NCBI GenBank assembly: GCA_963580455.1
Contig: OY756972.1
Coordinates: forward strand, 1,565,001-1,629,000
Reading direction: 5' to 3'
Origin: Euonymus europaeus
Taxonomy: Eukaryota > Streptophyta > Magnoliopsida > Celastrales > Celastraceae
DNA: 64,000 nucleotides
Part shown: positions 9,513 through 23,174 of the stretch, in pieces
Numbering within the stretch: the stretch's first letter is position 1
Layout: every line of letters begins with the position of its first letter
The notes under the pieces: model-generated
What the model was told of the DNA's origin: nothing
Databases searched by the model: none
The model's input: the letters and a program-made list of their open reading frames with translations, nothing else
Made by a program: the position numbers and the translations under genes

Positions 9513-11933
9513 TTCTTTACGTAAACGGTTTTATGAATATCCGTTGACTCCGAGTTTTGAATTCGGTGATTTTTAGCTTGATTTCACACTACTTTTTGAG
9601 CTCTACAATCCTGGATTTTCGGATTTCGATTTCAGAACTCATGGCTAGTAGGTCTCGTTTCACCTAGTTAGCCGCGAAATTGGTTTCTTTACGTAAACGG
9701 TTTTATGAATATCCGTTGACTCCGAGTTCTGAATTCGGTGATTTTTAGCCTGATTTCACACTACTTTTCGAGCTCTACAATCCTGGATTTTCGGATTTCG
9801 ATTTCAGAACTCGTGGCTAGTAGGTCTCGTTTCACCTAGTTAGCCGCGAAATGTGGTTTCTTTACGTAAACGGTTTTATGAATATCCGTTGACTCCGAGT
9901 TCTGAATTCGGTGATTTTTAGCTTGATTTCACACTACTTTTCGAGCTCTACAATCCTGGGTTTTCGGATTTCGATTTCAGAACTCGTGGATAGTAGGTCT
10001 CGTTTCACCTAGTTAGCCGCGAAATGTGGTTTCTTTACGTAAACGGTTTTATGAATATCCGTTGACTCCGAGTTCTGAATTCGGTGATTTTTAGCTTGAT
10101 TTCACACTACTTTTCGAGCTCTACAATCCTGGGTTTTCGGATTTCGATTTCAGAACTCGTGGCTAGTAGGTCTCGTTTCACCTAGTTAGCCGCGAAATGT
10201 GGTTTCTTTACGTAAACGGTTTTATGAATATCCGTTGACTCCGAGTTCTGAATTCGGTGATTTTTAGCTTGATTTCATACTACTTTTCGAGCTCTACAAT
10301 CCTGGGTTTTCGGATTTCGATTTCAGAACTCGTGGATAGTAGGTCTCGTTTCACCTAGTTAGCCGCGAAATGTGGTTTCTTTACGTAAACGGTTTTATGA
10401 ATATCCGTTGACTCCGAGTTCTGAATTCGTTGATTTTTAGCTTGATTTCACACTACTTTTCGAGCTCTACAATCCTGGGTTTTCAAATTTCGATTTCAGA
10501 ACTCGTGGCTAGTAGGTCTCATTTCACCTAGTTAGCCGCGAAATGTGGTTTCTTTACGTAAACGGTTTTATGAATATCCGTTGACTCCGAGTTCTGAATT
10601 CGGTGATTTTTAGCTTTATTTCACACTACTTTTCCTGCTCTACGATCCTGGTGTTTCAGATTTTGATTTCAGAACTCGTGGCTAGTTGGTCTCGTTTCAC
10701 CTAGTTAGCCGCGAAATGTGGTTTCTTTACGTAAACGGTTTTATGAATATCCGTTGACTCCGAGTTCTGAATTCGGTAATTTTTACCTTGATTTCACACT
10801 ACTTTTTAAGCTCTACGATTATGGAGTTTCGGATTTTGATTTCAGAACTCGTGGCTAGTTGGTCTCGTTTGACCTAGTTAGCCGCGAAATGTGGTTTCTT
10901 TACGTAAACGGTTTTATGAATATCGGTTGACTCCGAGTTCTGAATTCGGTGATTTTTAGCTTGATTTCACACTAATTTTCGAGCTCTACGAGCCTGGTGT
11001 TTCGGATTTTGATTTCAGAACTCGTGGCTAGTTGGTCTCGTTTCACCTAGTTAGCCGCGAAATGTGGTTTCTTTACGTAAACGGTTTTATGAATATCCGT
11101 TGACTCCGAGTTCTAAATTCGATGATTTTTAGCTTGATTTCACACTACTTTTCGAGCTCTACAATCTTGGCGTTTCGGATTTTGATTTCTGAACTTGTGT
11201 CTAGTTCGTCTCGTTTCACCTAGTTAGCCGCGAAATGTGGTTTCTTTACGTAAACGGTTTTATGAATATCCGTTGACTCCGAGTTCTGAATTCGGTGATT
11301 TTTAGCTTGATTTCACACTACTTTTCGAGCTCTACAATCCTAGAATTTCGGATTTTGATTTCAGAACTCGTGGCTTGTAGGTCTCGTTCCACCTAGTTAG
11401 CCGCGAAATGTGGTTTCTTTACGTAAACGGTTTTATAAATATCCGTTGATTCCGAGTTCTGAATTCGGTGATTTTTAGCTTGATTTCACACTACTTTTCG
11501 AGCTCTACAATCCTGGGTTTTTGGATTTTGATTTCAGAACTCGTGGCTTGTAGGTCTCGTTTCACCTAGTTAGCCGCGAAATGTGGTTTCTTTACGTAAA
11601 CGGTTTTATGAATATCCGTTGACTCCGAGTTCTGAATTCGGTGATTTTTAGCTTGATTTCACACTACTTTTCGAGCTCTACAATCCTAGCGTTTCGGATT
11701 TGGATTTCAGAACTCGTGGCTAGTAGGTCTCGTTTCACCTAGTTAGCCGCGAAATGTGGTTTCTTTACGTAAACGGTTTTATGAATATCCGTTGATTCCG
11801 AGTTCTGAATTCGGTGATTTTTAGCTTGATTTCACACTACTTTTTGAGCTCTACAATCCTGGGTTTTCGGATTTCGATTTCAGAACTCGTGGATAGTAGG
11901 TCTCGTTTGACCTAGTTAGCCGCGAAATGTGGT

Positions 11934-12971
11934 TTCTTTACGTAAACGGTTTTATGAATATCCGTTGACTCCGAGTTCTGAATTCGGTGATTTTTAGCTT
12001 GATTTCACACTACTTTTCGAGCTCTACAATCCTGGGTTTTCGGATTTCGATTTCAGAACTCGTGGCTAGTAGGTCTCGTTTCACCTAGTTAGCCGCGAAA
12101 TGTGGTTTCTTTACGTAAACGGTTTTATGAATATCCGTTGACTCCGAGTTCTGAATTCGGTGATTTTTTGCTTTATTTCACACCACTTTTCGAGCTCTAC
12201 GATCCTGGAGTTTCGGATTTTGATTTCAGAACTCGTGGCTAGTTGGTCTCGTTTCACCTAGTTAGCCGCGAAATGTGGTTTCTTTACGTAAACGGTTTTA
12301 TGAATATCCGTTGACTACGAGTTCTGAATTCGGTAATTTTTAGCTTCATTTCACACTACTTTTCAAGCTCTACGATTATGGAGTTTCGGATTTTGATTTC
12401 AGAACTCGTGGCTAGTTGGTCTCGTTTCACCTAGTTAGCCGCGAAATGTGGTTTCTTTACGTAAACGGTTTTATGAATATCCGTTGACTCCGAGTTCTGA
12501 ATTCGGTGATTTTTAGCTTGATTTCACACTACTTTTCGAGCTCTACAATCCTAGCGTTTCGGATTTTGATTTCAGAACTCGTGGCTTGTAGGTCTCGTTC
12601 CACCTAGTTAGCCACGAAATGTGGTTTCTTTACGTAAACGGTTTTATGAATATCCGTTGACTCCGAGTTCTGAATTCGGTGATTTTTAGCTTGATTTCAC
12701 ACTACTTTTCGAGCTCTACAATCCTGCGTTTTCGGATTTCGATTTCAGAACTCGTGGCTAGTAGGTCTCGTTTCAGCTTGTTAGCCGCGAAATGTGGTTT
12801 CTTTACGTAAACGGTTTTATGAATATCCGTTGATTCCGAGTTCTGAATTCGGTGATTTTTAGCTTGATTTGACACTACTTTTTGAGCTCTACAATCCTGG
12901 TTTTTTGGATTTTGATTTCAGAACTCGTGGCTTGTAGGTCTCGTTTCACCTAGTTAGCCGCGAAATGTGGT
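11934..12971. repeat. HOR block, 9-monomer spacing, copy 1 (6 monomers)
   Basis: Six monomers recur 1,557 bp (9 x 173) downstream at 13491-14528. Markers are gattttttgctttat with caccac (12161 and 13718), ttgactacgag (12311 and 13868), gccacgaaatg, tttcagcttgttagcc (12770 and 14327) and cctggttttttgg with tttgacac (12895 and 14452). The only differences I noticed are single bases, such as cgatcctggag against cgatcccggag. The block is bounded by A-type and B-like monomers that do not match across copies. Confidence 0.87.
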
Positions 12972-13144
12972 TTCTTTACGTAAACGGTTTTATGAATATC
13001 CGTTGACTCCGAGTTCTGAATTCGGTGATTTTTAGCTTGATTTCACACTACTTTTCGAGCTCTACAATCCTAGAATTTCGGATTTTGATTTCAGAACTCG
13101 TGGCTTGTAGGTCTCGTTTGACCTAGTTAGCCGCGAAATGTGGT

Positions 13145-13317
13145 TTCTTTACGTAAACGGTTTTATGAATATCCGTTGATTCCGAGTTCTGAATTCGGTG
13201 ATTTTTAGCTTGATTTGACACTACTTTTTGAGCTCTACAATCCTGGTTTTTTGGATTTTGATTTCAGAACTCGTGGCTTGTAGGTCTCGTTTCACCTAGT
13301 TAGCCGCGAAATGTGGT
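13145..13317. repeat. Extra copy of the cctggttttttgg monomer
   Basis: This monomer shares gttgattccgag, tttgacactac and cctggttttttgg with the monomers at 12799 and 14356. It lies 346 bp (two monomers) after the first of them. A two-monomer duplication therefore sits inside the 9-monomer HOR, in the part that separates the two matching blocks. Confidence 0.7.
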
Positions 13318-13490
13318 TTCTTTACGTAAACGGTTTTATGAATATCCGTTGACTCCGAGTTCTGAATTCGGTGATTTTTAGCTTGATTTCACACTACTTT
13401 TCGAGCTCTACAATCCTGGGTTTTTGGATTTTTATTTCAGAACTCGTGGCTTGTAGGTCTCGTTTGACCTAGTTAGCCGCGAAATGTGGT

Positions 13491-14528
13491 TTCTTTACGT
13501 AAACGGTTTTATGAATATCCGTTGACTCCGAGTTCTGAATTCGGTGATTTTTAGCTTGATTTCACACTACTTTTCGAGCTCTACAATCCTGGGTTTTCGG
13601 ATTTCGATTTCAGAACTCGTGGCTAGTAGGTCTCGTTTCACCTAGTTAGCCGCGAAATGTGGTTTCTTTACGTAAACGGTTTTATGAATATCCGTTGACT
13701 CCGAGTTCTGAATTCGGTGATTTTTTGCTTTATTTCACACCACTTTTCGAGCTCTACGATCCCGGAGTTTCGGATTTTGATTTCAGAACTCGTGGCTAGT
13801 TGGTCTCGTTTCACCTAGTTAGCCGCGAAATGTGGTTTCTTTACGTAAACGGTTTTATGAATATCCGTTGACTACGAGTTCTGAATTCGGTAATTTTTAG
13901 CTTCATTTCACACTACTTTTCAAGCTCTACGATTATGGAGTTTCGGATTTTGATTTCAGAACTCGTGGCTAGTTGGTCTCGTTTCACCTAGTTAGCCGCG
14001 AAATGTGGTTTCTTTACGTAAACGGTTTTATGAATATCCGTTGACTCCGAGTTCTGAATTCGGTGATTTTTAGCTTGATTTCACACTACTTTTCGAGCTC
14101 TACAATCCTAGCGTTTCGGATTTTGATTTCAGAACTCGTGGCTTGTAGGTCTCGTTCCACCTAGTTAGCCACGAAATGTGGTTTCTTTACGTAAACGGTT
14201 TTATGAATATCCGTTGACTCCGAGTTCTGAATTCGGTGATTTTTAGCTTGATTTCACACTACTTTTCGAGCTCTACAATCCTGCGTTTTCGGATTTCGAT
14301 TTCAGAACTCGTGGCTAGTAGGTCTCGTTTCAGCTTGTTAGCCGCGAAATGTGGTTTCTTTACGTAAACGGTTTTATGAATATCCGTTGATTCCGAGTTC
14401 TGAATTCGGTGATTTTTAGCTTGATTTGACACTACTTTTTGAGCTCTACAATCCTGGTTTTTTGGATTTTGATTTCAGAACTCGTGGCTTGTAGGTCTCG
14501 TTTCACCTAGTTAGCCGCGAAATGTGGT
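13491..14528. repeat. HOR block, 9-monomer spacing, copy 2 (6 monomers)
   Basis: This is the second copy of 11934-12971 at exactly 1,557 bp, with the same six marker monomers in order. The next monomer (tgattttacactac, ggcctcg) does not match what follows copy 1, so the copied segment ends here. Confidence 0.87.
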
Positions 14529-15393
14529 TTCTTTACGTAAACGGTTTTATGAATATCCGTTGACTCCGAGTTCTGAATTCGGTGATTTTTAGCTTGATTT
14601 TACACTACTTTTCGAGCTCTACAATCCTGGGTTTTCGGATTTCGATTTCAGAACTCGTGGCTAGTAGGCCTCGTTTCACCTAGTTAGCCGCGAAATGTGG
14701 TTTCTTTACGTAAACGGTTTTATGAATATCCGTTGACTCCGAGTTCTGAATTCGGAGATTTTTAGCTTGATTTCACACTACTTTTCGAGCTCTACAATCC
14801 TAGATTTTCGGATTTTGATTTCAGAACTCGTGGCTTGTAGGTCTCGTTCCACCTAGTTAGCCGCGAAATGTGGTTTCTTTACGTAAACGGTTTTATGAAT
14901 ATCCGTTGACTCCGAGTTTTGAATTCGGTGATTTTTAGCTTGATTTCACACTACTTTTCGACCTCTACGAGCCTGGTGTTTCGGATTTTGATTTCAGAAC
15001 TCGTGGCTAGTTGGTCTCGTTTCACCTAGTTAGCCGCGAAATGTGGTTTCTTTACGTAAACGGTTTTATGAATATCCGTTGACTCCGAGTTCTGAATTCG
15101 GTGATTTTTAGCTTGATTTCACACTAATTTTCGAGCTCTACAATCCTGGGTTTTCGGATTTCGATTTCAGAACTCGTGGCTAGTAGGTCTCGTTTCACCT
15201 AGTTAGCCGCGAAATGTGGTTTCTTTACGTAAACGGTTTTATGAATATCCGTTGACTCCGAGTTCTGAATTCGGTGATTTTTTGCTTTATTTCACACTAC
15301 TTTTCGAGCTCTACGATCCTGGCATTTCGGATTTTGATTTCAGAACTCGTGGCTAGTTGGTCTCGTTTCACCTAGTTAGCCGCGAAATGTGGT

Positions 15394-17467
15394 TTCTTTA
15401 CGTAAACGGTTTTATGAATATCCGTTGACTCCGAGTTCTGAATTCGGTAATTTTTAGCTTGATTTCACACTACTTTTCAAGCTCTACGATTATGGAGTTT
15501 CGGATTTTGATTTCAGAACTCGTGGCTAGTTGGTCTCGTTTGACCTAGTTAGCCGCGAAATGTGATTTCTTTACGTAAACGGTTTTATTAATATCGGTTG
15601 ACTCCGAGTTCTGAATTCGGTGATTTTTAGCTTGATTTCACACTAATTTTCGAGCTCTACGAGCCTGGTGTTTCGGATTTTGATTTCAGAACTCGTGGCT
15701 AGTTGGTCTCGTTTCACCTAGTTAGCCGCGAAATGTGGTTTCTTTACCTAAACGGTTTTATGAATATCGGTTGACTCCGAGTTCTGAATTCGGTGATTTT
15801 TGGCTTGATTTCACACTAATTTTCGAGCTCTACGAGCCTGGTGTTTCGGATTTTGATTTCAGAACTCGTGGCTAGTTGGTCTCGTTTCACCTAGTTAGCC
15901 GCGAAATGTGGTTTCTTTACGTAAACGGTTTTATGAATATCCGTTGACTCCGAGTTCTGAATTCGGTGATTGTTAGCTTGATTTCACACTACTTTTCGAG
16001 CTCTACAATCTTGGCGTTTCGGATTTTGATTTCAGAACTTGTGGCTAGTTGGTCTCGTTTCACCTAGTTAGCCGCGAAATGTGGTTTCTTTACGTAAACG
16101 GTTTTATGAATATCCGTTGACTCCGAGTTCTGAATTCGGTGATTTTTAGCTTGATTTCACACTACTTTTCGAGCTCTACAATCCTAGCGTTTCGGATTTT
16201 GATTTCAGAACTCGTGGCTTGTAGGTCACGTTCCACCTAGTTAGCCGCAAAATGTGGTTTCTTTACGTAAACGGTTTTATGAATATCCGTTGACTCCGTG
16301 TTCTGAATTCGGTGATTTTTAGCTTGATTTCACACTACTTTTTGAGCTCTACAATCCTGGGTTTTCGGATTTCGATTTCGGAACTCGTGGCTAGTAGGTC
16401 TCGTTTCACCTAGTTAGCCGCGAAATGTGGTTTCTTTACGTAAACGGTTTTATGAATATCCGTTGATTCCGAGTTCTGAATTCGTTGATTTTTAGCTTGA
16501 TTTCACACTACTTTTCGAGCTCTACAATCCTGGGTTTTGGATTTTGATTTTAGAACTCGTGGCTTGTAGGTCTCGTTTCACCTAGTTAGCCGCGAAATGT
16601 AGTTTCTTTACGTAAACGGTTTTATGAATATCCGTTGACTCCGAGTTCTGAATTCGGTGATTTTAGCTTGATTTTACACTACTTTTCGAGCTCTACAATC
16701 CTGGGTTTTCGGATTTCGATTTCAGAACTCGTGGCTAATAGGCCTCGTTTCACCTAGTTAGCCTCGAAATGTGGTTTCTTTACGTAAACGGTTTTATGAA
16801 TATCGGTTGACACCGAGTTCTGAATTCGGTGATTTTTAGCTTGATTTCACACTACTTTTCGAGCTCTACAATCCTCGAGTTTCGGATTTTGATTTCAGAA
16901 CTCGTGGCTTGTAGGTCTCGTTCCACCTAGTTAGCCGCGAAATGTGGTTTCTTTACGTAAACGGTTTTATGAATATCCGTTGACTCCGAGTTTTGAATTC
17001 GGTGATTTTTAGCTTGATTTCACACTACTTTTCGAGCTCTACAATCCTGGATTTTCGGATTTCGATTTCAGAACTCGTGGCTAGTAGGTCTCGTTTCACC
17101 TAGTTAGCCGCGAAATGTGGTTTCTTTACGTAAACGGTTTTATGAATATCCGTTGACTCCGAGTTCTGAATTCGGTGATTTTTAGCTTGATTTCACACTA
17201 CTTTTCGAGCTCTACAATCCTGGATTTTCAGATTTCGATTTCAGAACTCGTGGCTAGTAGGTCTCGTTTCACCTAGTTAGCCGCGAAATGTGGTTTCTTT
17301 ACGTAAACGGTTTTATTAATATCCGTTGACTCCGAGTTCTGAATTCGGTGATTTTGAGCTTGATTTCACACTACTTTTCGAGCTCTACGTTCCTGGCGTT
17401 CTGGATTTTGATTTCAGAACTCGTGGCTAGTTGGTCTCGTTTGACCTAGTTAGCCGCGAAATGTGGT
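15394..17467. repeat. 13-monomer-spaced HOR, copy 1 (12 monomers)
   Basis: Twelve monomers recur 2,247 bp downstream (13 x 173 minus 2). They begin with a C-type monomer (cgattatggag near 15,487) followed by D types. Markers are gattgttagc (15967 and 18214), ggtcacgttcc, the pair of one-base-short monomers (gggttttggatt near 16,537 and gattttagcttgattttac near 16,661), ttagcctcg, and the ttttgagcttg / cgttcctggcgttctgg monomer (17391 and 19638). The two shared single-base deletions explain the -2 and show that they predate the duplication. The thirteenth monomer of the period does not match well. Confidence 0.87.
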
Positions 17468-17640
17468 TTCTTTACGTAAACGGTTTTATGAATATCCGTT
17501 GACTCCGAGTTCTGAATTCGGTGATTTTTAGCTTGATTTCACACTACTTTTCGAGCTCTACGATCCTGGAATTTTGGATTTTGATTTCAGAACTCGTGGC
17601 TAGTTGGTCTCGTTTCACCTAGTTAGCCGCGAAATGTGGT

Positions 17641-19714
17641 TTCTTTACGTAAACGGTTTTATGAATATCCGTTGACTCCGAGTTCTGAATTCGGTAATTT
17701 TTAACTTGATTTCACAATACTTTTCAAGCTCTACGATTATGGAGTTTCGGATTTTGATTTCAGAACTCGTGGCTAGTTGGTCTCGTTTGACCTAGTTAGC
17801 CGCGAAATGTGATTTCTTTACGTAAACGGTTTTATGAATATCGGTTGACTCCGAGTTCTGAATTCGGTGATTTTTAGCTTGATTTCACACTAATTTTCGA
17901 GCTCTACAAGCCTGGTGTTTCGGATTTTGATTTCAGAACTCGTGGCTAGTTGGTCTCGTTTCACCTAGTTAGCCGCGAAATGTGGTTTCTTTACCTAAAC
18001 GGTTTTATGAATATCGGTTGACTCCGAGTTCTGAATTCGGTGATTTTTGGCTTGATTTCACACTAATTTTCGAGCTCTACGAGCCTGGTGTTTCGGATTT
18101 TGATTTCAGAACTCGTGGCTAGTTGGTCTCGTTTCACCTAGTTAGCCGCGAAATGTGGTTTCTTTACGTAAACGGTTTTATGAATATCCGTTGACTCCGA
18201 GTTCTGAATTCGGTGATTGTTAGCTTGATTTCACACTACTTTTCGAGCTCTACAATCTTGGCGTTTCGGATTTTGATTTCAGAACTTGTGGCTAGTTGGT
18301 CTCGTTTCACCTAGTTAGCCGCGAAATATGGTTTCTTTACGTAAACGGTTTTATGAATATCCGTTGACTCCGTGTTCTGAATTCGGTGATTTTTAGCTTG
18401 ATTTCACACTACTTTTCGAGCTCTACAATCCTAGCGTTTCGGATTTTGATTTCAGAACTCGTGGCTTGTAGGTCACGTTCCACCTAGTTAGCCGCAAAAT
18501 GTGGTTTCTTTACGTAAACGGTTTTATGAATATCCGTTGACTCCGTGTTCTGAATTCGGTGATTTTTAGCTTGATTTCACACTACTTTTCGAGCTCTACA
18601 ATCCTGGGTTTTCGGATTTCGATTTCGGAACTCGTGGCTAGTAGGTCTCGTTTCACCTAGTTAGCCGCGAAATGTGGTTTCTTTACGTAAACGGTTTTAT
18701 GAATATCCGTTGATTCCGAGTTCTGAATTCGTTGATTTTTAGCTTGATTTCACACTACTTTTCGAGCTCTACAATCCTGGGTTTTGGATTTTGATTTTAG
18801 AACTCGTGGCTTGTAGGTCTCGTTTCACCTAGTTAGCCGCGAAATGTAGTTTCTTTACGTAAACGGTTTTATGAATATCCGTTGACTCCGAGTTCTGAAT
18901 TCGGTGATTTTAGCTTGATTTTACACTACTTTTCGAGCTCTACAATCCTGGGTTTTCGGATTTCGATTTCAGAACTCGTGGCTAGTAGGCCTCGTTTCAA
19001 CTAGTTAGCCTCGAAATGTGGTTTCTTTACGTAAACAGTTTTATGAATATCGGTTGACTCCGAGTTCTGAATTCGGTGATTTTTAGCTTGATTTCACACT
19101 ACTTTTCGAGCTCTACAATCCTAGAGTTTCGGATTTTGATTTCAGAACTCGTGGCTTGTAGGTCTCGTTCCACCTAGTTAGCCGCGAAATGTGGTTTCTT
19201 TACGTAAACGGTTTTATGAATATCCGTTGACTCCGAGTTTTGAATTCGGTGATTTTTAGCTTGATTTCACACTACTTTTCGAGCTCTACAATCCTGGATT
19301 TTCGGATTTCGATTTCAGAACTCGTGGCTAGTAGGTCTCGTTTCACCTAGTTAGCCGCGAAATGTGGTTTCTTTACGTAAACGGTTTTATGAATATCCGT
19401 TGACTCCGAGTTCTGAATTCGGTGATTTTTAGCTTGATTTCACACTACTTTTCGAGCTCTACAATCCTGGATTTTCAGATTTCGATTTCAGAACTCGTGG
19501 CTAGTAGGTCTCGTTTCACCTAGTTAGCCGCGAAATGTGGTTTCTTTACGTAAACGGTTTTATTAATATCCGTTGACTCCGAGTTCTGAATTCGGTGATT
19601 TTGAGCTTGATTTCACACTACTCTTCGAGCTCTACATTCCTGGCGTTCTGGATTTTGATTTCAGAACTCGTGGCTAGTTGGTCTCGTTTGACCTAGTTAG
19701 CCGCGAAATGTGGT
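17641..19714. repeat. 13-monomer-spaced HOR, copy 2 (12 monomers)
   Basis: This is the second copy of 15394-17467 at +2,247 bp, with both one-base deletions retained. Private changes include ttttaacttgatttcacaatac at its start and tttcaactagttagcctcg near 18,996. The last five monomers were copied again further right (20926-21963), at 12-monomer spacing. Confidence 0.87.
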
Positions 19715-19887
19715 TTCTTTACGTAAACGGTTTTATGAATATCCGTTGACTCCGAGTTCTGAATTCGGTGATTTTTAGCTTGATTTCACACTACTTTTCG
19801 AGCTCTACAATCCTGGGTTTTCGGATTTCGATTTCAGAACTCGTGGCTAGTAGGTCTCGTTTCACCTAGTTAGCCGCGAAATGTGGT

Positions 19888-20579
19888 TTCTTTACGTAAA
19901 CGGTTTTATGAATATCCGTTGACTCCGAGTTCTGAATTCGGTGATTTTTAGCTTGATTTCACACTAATTTTCGAGCTCTACGAGCCTGATGTTTCGGATT
20001 TTGATTTCAGAACTCGTGGCTAGTTGGTCTCGTTTCACCTAGTTAGCCGCGAAATGTGGTTTCTTTACGTAAACGGTTTTATGAATATCGGTTGACTCCG
20101 AGTTCTGAATTCGGTGATTTTTAGCTTGATTTCACACTAATTTTCGAGCTCTACGAGCCTGGTGTTTCGGATTTTGATTTCAGAACTCGTGGCTAGTTGG
20201 TCTCGTTTCACCTAGTTAGCCGCGAAATGTGGTTTCTTTACGTAAACGGTTTTATGAATATCCGTTGACTCCGAGTTCTGTATTCGGTGATTTTTAGCTT
20301 GATTACACACTACTTTTCGAGCTCTACAATCCTGGGTTTTCGGATTTCGATTTCAGAACTCGTGGCTAGTAGGTCTCGTTTCACCTATTTAGCCGCGAAA
20401 TGTGGTTTCTTTACGTAAACGGTTTTATGAATATCCGTTGACTCCGAGTTCTGAATTCGGTGATTTTTGGCTTGATTTCTCACTACTTTTCGAGCTCTAC
20501 GATCCTAGCATTTCTGATTTTGATTTAAGAACTCGTGGCTAGTTGGTCTCGTTTAACCTAGTTAGCCGCAAAATGTGGT
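19888..20579. repeat. D-D-F-H-like four-monomer cassette, copy 1
   Basis: The order is two D-type monomers (ctaattttcgag, cgagcctg), then an F type (ctgtattcgg, gattacacac), then a monomer with ggcttgatttctcac, catttctgatt and tttaacc. This cassette recurs at 22483-23174, 26462-27153 and 27673-28364. F-marker distances are 2,595, 3,979 and 1,211 bp, that is 15, 23 and 7 monomers. The first D here has the consensus atatccgttgac and cgagcctgatg, so the cassette edge may fall one monomer later. Confidence 0.8.
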
Positions 20580-20925
20580 TTCTTTACGTAAACGGTTTTA
20601 TGAATATCCGTTGACTCCGAGTTCTGAATTCGGTGATTTTTAGCTTGATTACACACTACTTTTCGAGCTCTACAATCCTGGGTTTTCGGATTTCGATTTC
20701 AGAACTCGTGGCTAGTAGGTCTCGTTTCACCTAGTTAGCCGCGAAATGTGATTTCTTTACGTAAACGGTTTTATGAATATCCGTTGACTCCGAGTTCTGA
20801 ATTCGGTGATTTTTAGCTTGATTTCACACTACTTTTCGAGCTCTACAATCCTGGGTTTTTGGATTTTGATTTCAGAACTCGTGGCTAGTAGGTCTCGTTT
20901 CACCTAGTTAGCCGCGAAATGTGGT

Positions 20926-21963
20926 TTCTTTACGTAAACGGTTTTACGAATATCCGTTGACTCCGAGTTCTGAATTCGGTGATTTTTAGCTTGATTTCAC
21001 ACTACTTTTCGAGCTCTACAATCCTGGGTTTTCGGATTTCGATTTCAGAACTCGTGGCTAGTAGGCCTCGTTTCAACTAGTTAGCCTCGAAATGTGGTTT
21101 CTTTACGTAAACGGTTTTATGAATATCGGTTGACTCCGAGTTCTGAATTCGGTGATTTTTAGCTTGATTTCACACTACTTTTCGAGCTCTACAATCCTAG
21201 AGTTTCGGATTTTGATTTCAGAACTCGTGGCTTGTAGGTCTCGTTCCACCTAGTTAGCCGCGAAATGTGGTTTCTTTACGTAAACGGTTTTATGAATATC
21301 CGTTGACTCCGAGTTTTGAATTCGGTGATTTTTAGCTTGATTTCACACTACTTTTCGAGCTCTACAATCCTGGATTTTCGGATTTCGATTTCAGAACTCG
21401 TGGCTAGTAGGTCTCGTTTCACCTAGTTAGCCGCGAAATGTGGTTTCTTTACGTAAACGGTTTTATGAATATCCGTTGACTCCGAGTTCTGAATTCGGTG
21501 ATTTTTAGCTTGATTTCACACTACTTTTCGAGCTCTACAATCCTGGATTTTCAGATTTCGATTTCAGAACTCGTGGCTAGTAGGTCTCGTTTCACCTAGT
21601 TAGCCGCGAAATGTGGTTTCTTTACGTAAACGGTTTTATTAATATCCGTTGACTCCGAGTTCTGAATTCGGTGATTTTGAGCTTGATTTCACACTACTCT
21701 TCGAGCTCTACGTTCCTGGCGTTCTGGATTTTGATTTCAGAACTCGTGGCTAGTTGGTCTCGTTTGACCTAGTTAGCCGCGAAATGTGGTTTCTTTACGT
21801 AAACGGTTTTATGAATATCCGTTGACTCCGAGTTCTGAATTCGGTGATTTTTAGCTTGATTTCACACTACTTTTCGAGCTCTACAATCCTGGGTTTTCGG
21901 ATTTCGATTTCAGAACTCGTGGCTAGTAGGTCTCATTTCACCTAGTTAGCCGCGAAATGTGGT
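20926..21963. repeat. 12-monomer-spaced partial third copy (6 monomers)
   Basis: Six monomers match 18851-19887 at about 2,076 bp (12 x 173). Markers are ggcctcgtttcaactagttagcctcg (18985 and 21061 within the surrounding text), gttttgaattcgg, cctggattttcag, ttttattaatatcc and ttcctggcgttctgg (19638 and 21714). The first monomer here lacks the one-base deletion of its partner and has ttttacgaatatcc. It therefore looks recombinant at its left side. Confidence 0.8.
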
Positions 21964-22482
21964 TTCTTTACGTAAACGGTTTTATGAATATCCGTTGACT
22001 CCGAGTTCTGAATTCGGTGATTTTTAGCTTGATTTCACACTAATTTTCGAGCTCTACAATCCTGGGTTTTCGGATTTCGATTTCAGAACTCGTGGCTAGT
22101 AGGTCTCGTTTCACCTAGTTAGCCGCGAAATGTGGTTTCTTTACGTAAACGGTTTTATGAATATCCGTTGACTCCGAGTTCTGAATTCGGTGATTTTTTG
22201 CTTTATTTCACACTACTTTTCGAGCTCTACGATCCTGGCATTTCGGATTTTGATTTCAGAACTCGTGGCTAGTTGGTCTCGTTTCACCTAGTTAGCCGCG
22301 AAATGTGGTTTCTTTACGTAAACGGTTTTATGAATATCAGGTGACTCCGAGTTCTGAATTCGGTAATTTTTAGCTTGATTTCACACTACTTTTCAAGCTC
22401 TACGATTATGGAGTTTCGGATTTTGATTTCAGAACTCGTGGCTAGTTGGTCTCGTTTGACCCAGTTAGCCGCGAAATGTGGT

Positions 22483-23174
22483 TTCTTTACGTAAACGGTT
22501 TTATGAATATCGGTTGACTCCGAGTTCTGAATTCGGTGATTTTTAGCTTGATTTCACACTAATTTTCGAGCTCTACGAGCCTGGTGTTTCGGATTTTGAT
22601 TTCAGAACTCGTGGCTAGTTGGTCTCGTTTCACCTAGTTAGCCGCGAAATGTGGTTTCTTTACGTAAACGGTTTTATGAATATCGGTTGACTCCGAGTTC
22701 TGAATTCGGTGATTTTTAGCTTGATTTCACACTAATTTTCGAGCTCTACGAGCCTGGTGTTTCGGATTTTGATTTCAGAACTCGTGGCTAGTTGGTCTCG
22801 TTTCACCTAGTTAGCCGCGAAATGTGGTTTCTTTACGTAAACGGTTTTATGAATATCCGTTGACTCCGAGTTCTGTATTCGGTGATTTTTAGCTTGATTA
22901 CACACTACTTTTCGAGCTCTACAATCCTGGGTTTTCGGATTTCGATTTCAGAACTCGTGGCTAGTAGGTCTCGTTTCACCTATTTAGCCGCGAAATGTGG
23001 TTTCTTTACGTAAACGGTTTTATGAATATCCGTTGACTCCGAGTTCTGAATTCGGTGATTTTTGGCTTGATTTCTCACTACTTTTCGAGCTCTACGATCC
23101 TGGCATTTCTGATTTTGATTTAAGAACTCGTGGCTAGTTGGTCTCGTTTAACCTAGTTAGCCGCAAAATGTGGT
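22483..23174. repeat. D-D-F-H-like cassette, copy 2
   Basis: Both D monomers carry atatcggttgac and cgagcctggtg. The F monomer has ctgtattcgg at 22,876, 2,595 bp after copy 1. The fourth monomer has ggcttgatttctcac, catttctgatt, gatttaagaac, tttaacc and ccgcaaaatg, a full H signature. A C-type monomer (cgattatggag, with atatcaggtgac) precedes it, giving the C-D-D-F order. Confidence 0.83.
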